A stretch of 15,343 nt of DNA from Bacillota bacterium (GCA_023439605.1 JAEXNS010000177.1:1-15343), one strand, 5' to 3'; positions 7,088 through 14,159 are shown, counted from the stretch's first letter. Notes: a model not told the origin generated them from the letters alone. Numbers and translations: made by a program.

Positions 7088-8206
7088 ATGGATTTAAATG
7101 AATTAAGAAATGAAATAGATAAACTTGATAAAGAAATATTAAATGCATTTGCAACAAGAATGGATATATGTAAGAGAGTGGCTTTATATAAAAAGGAGAA
7201 TAATCTACCTATTTTTCAAGGAAATAGAGAGAATGAGGTTTTAAACAAAATAAAAGTATCATCACCAGAAAATCTTTTAGATAGTACAACCGTTTTATTT
7301 TCAAGTATAATGGATATAAGTAAAAGTTTACAGCAACAGGAGCTTTTTAAAGAAGAAAAATATTTAAATTCAAAAGTTTTAGATTTAGATAAGGCAAAAA
7401 AAATAGGGTGTCAAGGCGTAAAAGGTGCAAATTCTGAGGCGGCTGCAGTTGAACTTTTCGGTGAAGAGAAAGAGATTGTTTTCTATCATGATTTTGAAGA
7501 TGTTTTTAAGGCAGTAGAAAATGGGGATGTTGATTTTGGGGTTTTACCTATACAAAACTCAACTACTGGTTCTGTTGCTAAAAATTATGACTTGATGAAA
7601 CAATATGATATGTATATAGCAAAAATGGTAAGAACACAAATTTCTAATTGTTTGGCTGTAAAGAATGATATAGATGTAAAAGATATAGAGGCTGTTTATT
7701 CGCATCCCCAAGGATTGTTTCAGTGTTCTAAGTTTTTATATGAAAATAATTTAAGACAAATGCCATATGAAAATACTGCTTCTGCTGCAAAATTTGTTTC
7801 TGAAAGTAGTGAAAATATAGCTGCTATTTGTTCTTTAAAATGTGCAAAATTATATAATTTAAGGGTGTTAAAGGAAACAATTGCCGATAGTCCATCAAAT
7901 TATACTAGATTTATATGTATATCAAAAGACTTTTATAAAGAGGAAAATTCAAAAACTATATCTATATTGGTTACAATACCAAATACACAAGGAAGTTTAT
8001 ATAGATTATTAACTAAGTTTTATGTAATAGGATTAAATTTGCAAAAAATAGAAAGCAGACCAATTCCAGATGGAAGTTTTGATGTTATGTTTTATTTAGA
8101 TTTTGAAGGTGACATAGAAGATAGAAAAGTTACTGCTCTTTTAACTGAGCTTGATAATGAAATGAAGGAATTTAAATTTTTAGGAAACTATAACGAGTTA
8201 TTTTAG
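7088..8206 (+). CDS. pheA: Bifunctional chorismate mutase / prephenate dehydratase (P-protein)
   Basis: 372 aa. Converts chorismate to prephenate and prephenate to phenylpyruvate in phenylalanine synthesis, in the cytoplasm. Residues 1-85 form an AroQ-type chorismate mutase with Arg7, Arg24, Lys35/36, Arg47 and Glu48 at the expected active-site places. Residues about 105-280 form the prephenate dehydratase domain (GVLPIQNSTTGSV at 151-163; NYTRF at 271-275 carries the catalytic Thr). Residues 289-367 form the regulatory ACT domain with GSLYRLL and ESRP (322-325), the usual phenylalanine-binding elements, so feedback inhibition by phenylalanine is expected. AGGAAG precedes the ATG. The PP2C phosphatase gene starts 34 nt after the stop, so the two are probably co-transcribed. 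Confidence 0.95.
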   Translation: MDLNELRNEIDKLDKEILNAFATRMDICKRVALYKKENNLPIFQGNRENEVLNKIKVSSPENLLDSTTVLFSSIMDISKSLQQQELFKEEKYLNSKVLDLDKAKKIGCQGVKGANSEAAAVELFGEEKEIVFYHDFEDVFKAVENGDVDFGVLPIQNSTTGSVAKNYDLMKQYDMYIAKMVRTQISNCLAVKNDIDVKDIEAVYSHPQGLFQCSKFLYENNLRQMPYENTASAAKFVSESSENIAAICSLKCAKLYNLRVLKETIADSPSNYTRFICISKDFYKEENSKTISILVTIPNTQGSLYRLLTKFYVIGLNLQKIESRPIPDGSFDVMFYLDFEGDIEDRKVTALLTELDNEMKEFKFLGNYNELF

Positions 8207-8240
8207 AATTCACATATGCGTTTTGATAGGAGTGAAAGTT

Positions 8241-8990
8241 GTGTTTTATTGTTATGGTATAACGGAAAAAGGTATAAAGCAAAAAAATGAAGATGCAGTA
8301 TTGTTAAATAAAACTGTTTTAAGTGAAGGGTGTTATGAAACAAAATTAACGCCACCATTTATAATTGGTGTTTGTGATGGTGTTTCAGGTGAAAATACAG
8401 GTGATATTGCTGCGAAAACCTGCCTAAAACAATTGGCCAATCTAGAGTATTCAAGTGAGGTTAATATTCAAAAAAAAGTTTATCAAATTCATAAATATTT
8501 ACAAAGATATGGTAAACTACATAAAAAATCATTTAACATGCAAACTACCTTATGTGCTTTGACTGTAGATGAAAAAGAAGAATTATCTGTTGTAAATGTA
8601 GGTGATTCAAGGTTGTATTTATTTAGAAATTCTACTTTAAAACAATTAACTAAAGATCAATCCTTGGTGCAAGTTTTATATGAAAGAGGAAAAATTGCAT
8701 ATGAAGAGAAGAGAAAACATATTCATAGAAATATAATTTTCCCTGCTTTAGGAAATAATGATGACAAGCCCCAAGTTGATGTTAAGAAGTTAAATATAAA
8801 AATGGAATATGGCGATATGGTGTTAATATGCTCTGATGGATTAACGGATTATGTTATAAATGCCGAGATAGAAGAAATACTTGCTAAACCATTGCATATA
8901 ACGAAAAGATTAGAAGAATTAGTAGAGTTAGCTTTACAAAAAGGTGGACGTGACAATATATCTATAGTTGCAGTTCTTATGATAGATTAA
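8241..8990 (+). CDS. PP2C-family serine/threonine protein phosphatase
   Basis: 249 aa from a GTG start at 8241. This start is chosen because AGGAG (8228-8232) lies 8 nt upstream, whereas the TTG at 8223 has no such site. It is a metal-dependent phosphatase of the PP2C/PrpC type, soluble, with all metal and phosphate motifs: NED (16-18), VCDGVSG (44-50), MQTTLCAL (100-107), VNVGDSRLYLFR (118-129), LICSDGLTDYV (195-205) and GGRDNIS (235-241). It should be active. In Bacillota such enzymes usually sit next to a PASTA-domain kinase (prpC-prkC), but here no kinase is nearby; the partner is the phenylalanine biosynthesis gene upstream. Targets cannot be deduced. A hairpin terminator follows directly. 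Confidence 0.9.
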   Translation: MFYCYGITEKGIKQKNEDAVLLNKTVLSEGCYETKLTPPFIIGVCDGVSGENTGDIAAKTCLKQLANLEYSSEVNIQKKVYQIHKYLQRYGKLHKKSFNMQTTLCALTVDEKEELSVVNVGDSRLYLFRNSTLKQLTKDQSLVQVLYERGKIAYEEKRKHIHRNIIFPALGNNDDKPQVDVKKLNIKMEYGDMVLICSDGLTDYVINAEIEEILAKPLHITKRLEELVELALQKGGRDNISIVAVLMID

Positions 8991-9016
8991 AATATACCTC
9001 AAAAGGTATATTTTAA
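8987..9016 (+). terminator. Terminator of the pheA-phosphatase operon
   Basis: Perfect 12-bp stem (8987-8998 with 9005-9016, TTAAAATATACC) and a 6-nt TCAAAA loop, overlapping the phosphatase stop codon and followed by a T-rich run. Confidence 0.75.
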
Positions 9017-9061
9017 TCTATTTTACTTTCTAAATATAGAACTAAAAATACATTATTTTGA

Positions 9062-9091
9062 TTGACATAATAGTTATTACAGTGATATACT
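9062..9091 (+). promoter_or_regulatory. Strong promoter upstream of the structured element and reductase
   Basis: TTGACA (9062-9067), 18-nt spacer, TATACT (9086-9091) with TGA before it (extended -10). Start near 9098, so the element at 9125-9247 would lie inside a 5' leader of about 240 nt if transcription continues into the reductase gene. Confidence 0.7.
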
Positions 9092-9124
9092 ATATAAAAA
9101 AAGATATAGAAAAGGTAAAGTTTA

Positions 9125-9247
9125 GTTGCTATTCAGCCACTAAAAGTAAAGTTTGCGATTTCGACTCTGCGGAGTCGACCGGGCTTTCCGGTCGTCCTGG
9201 ACCTTCGGTAAAACATCTCTACCCTATACATATGGCTGAATAGTAAC
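9125..9247 (+). repeat. GC-rich element bounded by 15-bp inverted repeats (MITE-like or structured RNA)
   Basis: The ends GTTGCTATTCAGCCA (9125-9139) and TGGCTGAATAGTAAC (9233-9247) pair over 15 bp with a single G-U. The core 9155-9208 has 35 of 54 G+C, far above the AT-rich flanks. Inside are hairpin TCGACTC-TGCG-GAGTCGA (9161-9178), hairpin GACCGG-GCTTT-CCGGTC (9177-9193), an alternative pairing of GGTC (9190-9193) with GACC (9200-9203), and GGTA/TACC (9207-9210 with 9220-9223). I recognise no known riboswitch or ribozyme consensus. No target-site duplication is obvious. It is either a non-autonomous mobile repeat or a structured leader RNA; its composition favours an origin outside the local sequence. 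Confidence 0.7.
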
Positions 9248-9301
9248 AAAAAAGTATCTGAAATAGTTTAGAAATCAATTTAAAATATTTAAATTAAAGC
9301 A

Positions 9302-9325
9302 CTATACATGTGAATTAATAGTAAC
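9302..9325 (+). repeat. Second, partial copy of the element's right end
   Basis: CTATACAT-N7-AATAGTAAC occurs at 9224-9247 (end of the element) and again at 9302-9325, 20 of 24 positions identical with the same spacing, offset 78 nt. Both copies are followed by an A-rich run. The second copy ends 5 nt before the reductase ribosome site. Confidence 0.65.
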
Positions 9326-9341
9326 GAAAAGGAGTCATATC

Positions 9342-10820
9342 ATGAGTAAATTTGATATAGTTGTAATTGGAAGCGGCTCTGGATTAATGATAGTCGAAGC
9401 CGCAATAAATAGAGGATTAAACTGTGCTATAATAGAAAATTCTTCTTTTGGTGGAACCTGCTTAAACAAGGGATGTATACCATCAAAAATGTTAGTATAT
9501 CCTGCAGATTTGATTCGTGAATTTGAAAAATCAAATAGAATAGGTGTTACTTTTACAAGACCTAAAATTGATTGGGGTAAAATTTCAGAAAGAGTATGGA
9601 ATCAAATAAATCATCACAAAGACATAGAAGAAACTTTTAGTAAAATAGAAAATCTTAAAGTTTACAAAGGCTTGGCGGAATTTGTTGATAATTATACATG
9701 TAAAGTAAAGTATAAAGATAACACAGTTTCTGAAAATATACAAGCAGATATTTACGTAATAGCTACTGGTGCAAGGTCATTTATTCCATCAATAAAAAAT
9801 ATAGAACAAACAGGATACTTAACATCTGAAAGTTTTTTTGGAGAGGGATTTCCGAAAAAAATTTTTGATAGCCTTATCATTGTAGGTGGAGGTGCTATTG
9901 GAGCAGAATTTGCACATATTTTCTCATCTTTAGGTACGAAGGTTACAATAGTTGAACTAAAAAATCATATTTTATCAACAGAAGAAGAGGAAATAAGCTT
10001 TTTTGTAGAAAATGAATTCGAAAATAATGGAATAAAAATTTTAACAAATAATAAAATAGTTAACTCAAGTAAAAATAATAACAAAAAAACTTTGACTGTT
10101 GAAAATGTTTTAACAGGAGATACAAATATAATAGAAGCCGAAGAAATTTTTATTGCATCTGGTGTTCGTACAACTACAGATATTTTAAAGTTAGAGAACA
10201 CAGACATTGATTTGGATGATAGAGGTTGGATAAAAACTAATGCATATTTAGAAACATCTCAAAAAAATATATATGCTATAGGTGATGTAAATGGCAGGTA
10301 TCAATTTAGACATAAAGCAAATTATGAAGCTGAAATTTTAATGAATAATTTATTTACGAGTGAAGAAAAAAAGAGAACTTGTTATAAAGCTGTTCCATGG
10401 GCTGTATTTACATGGCCACAAGTAGCTCATGTTGGAATGACGGAAAAAGAAATACAAAAATTAGGACAAAAATATTGGATAGGTAAGAACTATTATTCTC
10501 AAATTGCAGCAGGAATTTCAATGGGGATTTCAGACGATTCCGATGATAACGGGTTTGTTAAGATTATAGTTGGTGAGCAGAAAACGATATTGGGTGTTCA
10601 CATTGTAGGACCAAATGCTGCTGTTCTTGTTCAGCCATTTGTTTATCTTATGAATATAAATTATAAATGCGAGAAACAAAAAATGGAAAATAAAAATAAT
10701 TTGATTTGCCATCAGCTAGGTAGTTATACTCCAATAAAAGATTCTATGGTAATACATCCATCTTTCAATGAACTTACAGCTTGGGTTATAGATAATATAA
10801 ATTGGCAAGATGTAAAATAA
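9342..10820 (+). CDS. Class I pyridine nucleotide-disulfide oxidoreductase (dihydrolipoyl dehydrogenase-like)
   Basis: 492 aa flavoprotein, cytoplasmic, moving electrons between NAD(P)H and a disulfide substrate through FAD and a redox-active cysteine pair. It has an FAD-binding GSGSG (10-14), the redox motif GGTCLNKGCIPSK (37-49, Cys40/Cys45), an NAD-binding GGGAIGAEF (182-190) with Glu205 at the end of the second strand (favours NAD over NADP), a second FAD motif YAIGDVNG (311-318), and the C-terminal HPSFNE (472-477) with the catalytic His/Glu pair. No lipoyl enzyme complex or glycine cleavage gene is nearby, so the substrate (dihydrolipoamide, a mycothiol-like or other thiol) is open. An extra stretch (about 440-458) before the interface domain's end contains Cys443 and Cys456. 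AAGGAG sits 7 nt before the ATG. It appears monocistronic. Confidence 0.88.
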   Translation: MSKFDIVVIGSGSGLMIVEAAINRGLNCAIIENSSFGGTCLNKGCIPSKMLVYPADLIREFEKSNRIGVTFTRPKIDWGKISERVWNQINHHKDIEETFSKIENLKVYKGLAEFVDNYTCKVKYKDNTVSENIQADIYVIATGARSFIPSIKNIEQTGYLTSESFFGEGFPKKIFDSLIIVGGGAIGAEFAHIFSSLGTKVTIVELKNHILSTEEEEISFFVENEFENNGIKILTNNKIVNSSKNNNKKTLTVENVLTGDTNIIEAEEIFIASGVRTTTDILKLENTDIDLDDRGWIKTNAYLETSQKNIYAIGDVNGRYQFRHKANYEAEILMNNLFTSEEKKRTCYKAVPWAVFTWPQVAHVGMTEKEIQKLGQKYWIGKNYYSQIAAGISMGISDDSDDNGFVKIIVGEQKTILGVHIVGPNAAVLVQPFVYLMNINYKCEKQKMENKNNLICHQLGSYTPIKDSMVIHPSFNELTAWVIDNINWQDVK

Positions 10821-10831
10821 ATATAAAAATT

Positions 10832-10874
10832 AAAACACTTCAAATTAAATGTTAAGTTTAATTTGAAGTGTTTT
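10832..10874. terminator. Bidirectional terminator between the reductase and hcp
   Basis: Perfect 18-bp stem (10832-10849 with 10857-10874, core AAAACACTTCAAATT) and 7-nt loop, followed by T6 on the plus strand and T-rich sequence on the minus strand. It serves the two convergent genes. Confidence 0.9.
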
Positions 10875-10891
10875 TTAGAATTAATTATAAA

Positions 10892-12454
10892 CTAACCAAG
10901 TATTTTTTTAAGATCAGCTTCAGGTGTTGAAATAGGAGTAAGTGCATAATTTTCAACTAGAATATTTAGTACATTTGGTGAAACAAATGCAGGTAATGTT
11001 GGGCCAATATATATGTTTTTAATTCCAAGATATAATAAAGTTAGTAAAATACATACAGCCTTTTGCTCATACCAAGAAAGAACAAGGGTTAAAGGTAAGT
11101 CATTTACTCCACAGTTAAATGCTTCTGCAAGAGCAACCGCTACTTTTATTGCACTAAATGAGTCATTACATTGGCCCATATCCATTATTCTTGGTAAACC
11201 ACCTATTTCACCAATATTTAGGTCGTTAAAGCGATATTTACCACATGCTAAAGTTAATATTACTGTATCAGATGGTGTTGCTTTTACAAAGTCTGTATAA
11301 TAGTTTCTTCCAGGTTTTGCACCGTCACATCCACCTACAAGGAAGAAGTGTTTAATTGCACCATTTTTAACGGCATCTATTACTTTGTCGGCAACACCTA
11401 AAACAGTATTATGCCCAAATCCAGTAGTTAATGTATCACCACCGTTTATTCCGAACATTTCCTTATCTTCAGAATATCCACCAAGTTCAAGAGCCTTTTC
11501 AATAACTGGAGTGAAGTCCTTATTATCATCAACATGAACAAGTTCTGGATAACCAACAGTTTCAGTTGTAAACACCCTATCTTTATAGCTAGGTTTAACA
11601 GGCATTAGACAATTTGTTGTAAATAAAACTGCACCTGGTATTTCATCGAATTCTTTTTGTTGATTTTGCCACGCAGTGCCAAAATTGCCTTTTAAGTGTG
11701 AATAAGCTTTTAATTTAGGGTAGGCATGAGCAGGTAACATTTCACCATGAGTATATATATTTATGCCTTTACCTTCTGTTTGTTTTAATAATTTTTCAAG
11801 GTCTAATAAATCATGTCCGCTTACAACTATAAAAGGACCTTTTTCTATTTTCATAGGCACAGAGGTTGGAATAGGATGACCATATGTTTCGGTGTTTGCC
11901 TTGTCCAAAAGTTCCATGCAAGCAAAATTAACTTTTCCTGTTTCTAAAACTATAGGTAATAGTTCGTCTATAGTTAATTCTGAGCCTATTGCATTCAATG
12001 CTTTATAGAAAAATGAATTTACATCTTCATTTTCATATCCTAATACATAAGCATGATAAGCGTATGCCCCCATACCACGAATTCCAAATAAAATCAATGA
12101 TTTAAGTGAACGCACATCTTCGTTATCTACCCATAAGTCATTTACAGAATAATCTTGAATTGAAGAATCAATTTTGTTTTTTTCAGTTTGTGCAGCTTTT
12201 ACATAAACTTGAATGGCTTCGTTGTCAAAATTTACATTCGTAATTGTTACAAATAAACCTTCGATAATGACTTTTGTTGCCTCTTTATTTTGCTTATTTT
12301 TTGCAACAGCCGCTTTTGCTAATCCAATAAGAGCTCCTGTTAAATCATCTTGCAAATTTGCAGTATCTGCTTTTTTGCCACAAACTCCTGCAGCACCTGA
12401 ACATGATTTTGAACCCGCAGTCTGTTCACATTGAAAACAAAACATTTTTTCCAT
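10892..12454 (-). CDS. hcp: Hybrid cluster protein (hydroxylamine reductase / NO reductase)
   Basis: 520 aa from the ATG at 12454. GGAGG lies 8 nt upstream; the ATG at 12469 overlaps this site and is less likely. Hcp holds a cubane cluster and a hybrid Fe-S-O cluster and reduces hydroxylamine or nitric oxide, protecting anaerobes from nitrosative stress. The N-terminal cysteines Cys6, Cys9, Cys18 and Cys25 match the cubane site. Hybrid-cluster ligands are visible as SGHDLLD (His), HGEMLPAH (Glu), TTNCLMP (Cys), VGGCDGAKPGR (the persulfide Cys), LACGKYRF (Cys), MGQCNDSF (Cys) and WYEQKAV (Glu, Lys). All ligands are present. It lies 62 nt downstream of a ferredoxin-domain gene, probably its electron donor, and both are divergent from a Crp/Fnr regulator. 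Confidence 0.97.
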   Translation of the reverse strand: MEKMFCFQCEQTAGSKSCSGAAGVCGKKADTANLQDDLTGALIGLAKAAVAKNKQNKEATKVIIEGLFVTITNVNFDNEAIQVYVKAAQTEKNKIDSSIQDYSVNDLWVDNEDVRSLKSLILFGIRGMGAYAYHAYVLGYENEDVNSFFYKALNAIGSELTIDELLPIVLETGKVNFACMELLDKANTETYGHPIPTSVPMKIEKGPFIVVSGHDLLDLEKLLKQTEGKGINIYTHGEMLPAHAYPKLKAYSHLKGNFGTAWQNQQKEFDEIPGAVLFTTNCLMPVKPSYKDRVFTTETVGYPELVHVDDNKDFTPVIEKALELGGYSEDKEMFGINGGDTLTTGFGHNTVLGVADKVIDAVKNGAIKHFFLVGGCDGAKPGRNYYTDFVKATPSDTVILTLACGKYRFNDLNIGEIGGLPRIMDMGQCNDSFSAIKVAVALAEAFNCGVNDLPLTLVLSWYEQKAVCILLTLLYLGIKNIYIGPTLPAFVSPNVLNILVENYALTPISTPEADLKKILG

Positions 12455-12483
12455 TTTAAATACCTCCAAATTTGTTTTATATA

Positions 12484-12511
12484 AATTGTTTAATTTATTT
12501 TTTAAACAATT
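12484..12511 (-). other. Intercistronic hairpin between the ferredoxin gene and hcp
   Basis: AATTGTTTAA (12484-12493) pairs with TTAAACAATT (12502-12511), 10 bp, 8-nt loop. No good T-tract follows on the minus strand, so it may be a partial terminator or an mRNA stability/processing element that sets unequal levels of the two proteins. Confidence 0.4.
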
Positions 12512-12516
12512 ATAGA

Positions 12517-13233
12517 CTATTCTTGAATATTACCATCTATTGTAATGGTGTGTATTTGCCATGGTATCATTTTACCACAATTTTTAAGTGCATTTATAAC
12601 AGCATTTTGTATTCCTGTACAACAAGGCACTTCCATTTTAACCACTGTTACACTTTTAATGTTATTATTTTTTAAAATTGCTGTTATTTTTTCTGAATAA
12701 TCACCCTCATCAAGTTTTGGGCAACCTATAAGTGTTATCTTATTTTTCATAAACTTATTATGAAAATCACCATATGAAAATGCAGTACAATCTGCAGCTA
12801 TAAGTAAATTTGCACCATCAAAGTAAGGTGCATTTACAGGAACTAATTTTATCTGTACTGGCCATTGGTTTAATTCACTAGTCATATTAGTGTATTCGGA
12901 TTTTTTTTCTTCTTTTCTAGTATTTTCAAAAGAATTTTTATTAATAGCTTGTGAACGAGTGCCAGGACATCCATGAAACTGTGTTTGAAGTGATTCTTTT
13001 TCAGTAGATTTTTTTACTGCCTCTTCATCGAAAGGCAATGCTTCTCTTTCTTCAAAAGAAATAGCACCTGTTGGACATACAGGTAAACAATTTCCTAAAC
13101 CATCACAATAATCATCTCTAATTAGTTTTGCTTTTCCATTTATCATTTTAATAGCACCTTCGTGGCATGCTTCTGCACATAGTCCACATCCGTTGCATTT
13201 ATCTTCATTGATTTTTATTATTTGTCTTATCAT
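12517..13233 (-). CDS. 4Fe-4S ferredoxin-domain protein, probable Hcp electron donor (FrdX-like)
   Basis: 238 aa. Residues 1-65 form a bacterial ferredoxin fold with one intact 4Fe-4S motif, CNGCGLCAEAC (13-23), and a second one, CDGLGNCLPVCP (43-54). The second is CX5CX3CP rather than CX2CX2CX3CP, so it has fewer cysteines. A linker follows, then a C-terminal domain of about 110 residues with further cysteines (ADCTAFSYGD, IGCPKLDEGDY, VPCCTG) that could bind another metal or cluster. Family knowledge: a ferredoxin gene called frdX is found with hcp in Clostridia and is thought to pass electrons to Hcp. AAAGGATGA precedes the ATG. It is first in the operon with hcp and divergent from the regulator gene. 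Confidence 0.85.
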   Translation of the reverse strand: MIRQIIKINEDKCNGCGLCAEACHEGAIKMINGKAKLIRDDYCDGLGNCLPVCPTGAISFEEREALPFDEEAVKKSTEKESLQTQFHGCPGTRSQAINKNSFENTRKEEKKSEYTNMTSELNQWPVQIKLVPVNAPYFDGANLLIAADCTAFSYGDFHNKFMKNKITLIGCPKLDEGDYSEKITAILKNNNIKSVTVVKMEVPCCTGIQNAVINALKNCGKMIPWQIHTITIDGNIQE

Positions 13234-13274
13234 AAAAATTCATCCTTTCATTTTGAACTTAAGTATAAAAGTTA

Positions 13275-13303
13275 TTGACTTCATGACTATATTTTACTAT
13301 AAT
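13275..13303 (+). promoter_or_regulatory. Promoter of the Crp/Fnr regulator gene
   Basis: TTGACT (13275-13280), 17-nt spacer, TATAAT (13298-13303), start near 13310. Confidence 0.7.
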
Positions 13304-13333
13304 TAAATTATAAAGTCTGTTGTTTTTACAACA
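13291..13333 (-). promoter_or_regulatory. Putative activated promoter of the ferredoxin-hcp operon
   Basis: On the minus strand, TAAAAT (13296-13291) can act as -10 with transcription starting near 13284. There is no good -35 hexamer. The palindrome 13318-13333 is then centred at -41.5, the classical place for class II activation by Crp/Fnr proteins. The AT-rich context makes the -10 call uncertain. Confidence 0.45.
13318..13333. promoter_or_regulatory. Putative Crp/Fnr-family (HcpR) operator
   Basis: Palindrome TGTTGT-TTTT-ACAACA with perfect 6-bp arms and a 4-nt spacer, the length typical for Crp/Fnr operators. It lies at about +9 to +24 of the regulator transcript, directly before its ribosome site (AAAGGAG), so binding would repress the regulator. 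On the other strand it is positioned to activate the ferredoxin-hcp operon. Confidence 0.6.
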
Positions 13334-13345
13334 AAGGAGAAAAAA

Positions 13346-14005
13346 ATGAAAAAATATTTTGAAACATTAAAAGAAGTAGAATTATTTAAAGATTTATCAG
13401 ATATAGATATAGAAAATATACTTTCCGGGTTAACGCCACAGTTAAAAGAGTATAAAAAAGGTGATATTATTTTTAATTCAGGAGATATTGTTCAAGAGGT
13501 AGGAATTGTTTTATATGGCAAAGTATATATTTTAAAAGATGATTATTTAGGAAATAGAAATATTCTTGCTGAAATAAATAAGGGTGGTATATTTGCTGAG
13601 GCTTTTTCCTGTGCAAAAGTAAAGAAAATTCCAGTTAGTGTTATGGCATCGATGGAAACAAAGATACTTTTTATTGATTATATAAAAATACTTAAAACAA
13701 ATACATATGGATGTATGCTTCATACTAAAATAATTGAAAATATGATGTTTATACTTGCGAAAAAAAATATAATGATGAATCAAAAAATAGAGCATATGTC
13801 TAAAAGAACTACAAAAGAAAAACTGTTGTCATATTTATATTCACAGGCTCAAATTTTTGGAGGTAAAACATTTGAAATTTCATTAAATAGGCAGGAATTG
13901 GCGGATTTTTTATGTGTAGAAAGAAGTGCAATGTCAAGTGAATTAAGTAAGCTTAGAGAAGATGGGATTATAAAATTTAATAAAAATGCTTTTGAAATTT
14001 TATGA
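13346..14005 (+). CDS. hcpR: Crp/Fnr-family transcriptional regulator, HcpR-like
   Basis: 219 aa. An N-terminal cyclic-nucleotide-binding-type beta barrel (about 12-115, with KKGDIIFNSGD at 37-47) is followed by a dimerisation helix and a C-terminal winged helix (recognition region RQELADFLCVERSAMSSELSKL split over 182-203). It lacks the N-terminal cysteine cluster of Fnr, so it is not an Fe-S sensor of that type. Its cysteines are at 89, 123 and 190. Context gives the name: in Clostridia and sulfate reducers, Crp/Fnr regulators called HcpR lie next to hcp and a ferredoxin gene and control them in response to nitrosative stress. The divergent layout and shared palindrome fit this. AAAGGAG sits 6 nt before the ATG. 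The inducing ligand cannot be read from sequence. Confidence 0.85.
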   Translation: MKKYFETLKEVELFKDLSDIDIENILSGLTPQLKEYKKGDIIFNSGDIVQEVGIVLYGKVYILKDDYLGNRNILAEINKGGIFAEAFSCAKVKKIPVSVMASMETKILFIDYIKILKTNTYGCMLHTKIIENMMFILAKKNIMMNQKIEHMSKRTTKEKLLSYLYSQAQIFGGKTFEISLNRQELADFLCVERSAMSSELSKLREDGIIKFNKNAFEIL

Positions 14006-14034
14006 TCCGATATCGAAATCGAATACAATATTTA

Positions 14035-14088
14035 TTTTCAAACTAAATGCAACAAGAATTCTTTTCTAAGTTGCATTTGCTTTGAAAA
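14035..14088 (+). terminator. Long hairpin after the regulator gene, possible terminator
   Basis: TTTTCAAA-C-TAAATGCAAC (14035-14053) pairs with GTTGCATTTG-C-TTTGAAAA (14070-14088), about 18 pairs with one mismatch and a 16-nt loop, followed by TTTT. It is 29 nt after the stop codon. Confidence 0.55.
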
Positions 14089-14130
14089 TTTTCGCGTGAA
14101 AATTTTATATGTGATCCTTAAAAAAAGTTG

Positions 14131-14159
14131 TTGACAAAATAAAAAATATATGATATAAT
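14131..14159 (+). promoter_or_regulatory. Consensus promoter of tRNA-Trp
   Basis: TTGACA (14131-14136), 17-nt spacer, TATAAT (14154-14159), with TGA before the -10. It is a perfect consensus, as expected for a stable RNA gene. Confidence 0.85.

Larger units (their letters stand above)
8991..9341. other. Intergenic region before the reductase, 351 nt
   Basis: Holds the end of the operon terminator, a strong plus-strand promoter (9062-9091), the GC-rich inverted-repeat element (9125-9247), a second partial copy of its right end (9302-9325), and the ribosome site of the reductase. No credible protein-coding gene: the only frame (9058-9243) starts at a TTG without a ribosome site and translates straight through the palindromes. 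Confidence 0.7.

Noticed and set aside
8223..8240. TTG at 8223 as phosphatase start
   Set aside because: The AGGAG site lies after it and is correctly spaced for GTG at 8241.
9058..9243. 61-aa frame across the GC-rich element
   Set aside because: TTG start without a ribosome site; translation runs through palindromes and stops inside the terminal inverted repeat.
9125..9247. T-box, SAM, TPP, FMN, cobalamin, ZTP or SRP RNA
   Set aside because: None of the hallmark conserved strings of these RNAs was found.
9125..9247. Complete insertion sequence
   Set aside because: No transposase reading frame and no clear target-site duplication.
11013..11300. 95-aa plus-strand frame inside hcp
   Set aside because: Antisense shadow of a well-conserved gene.
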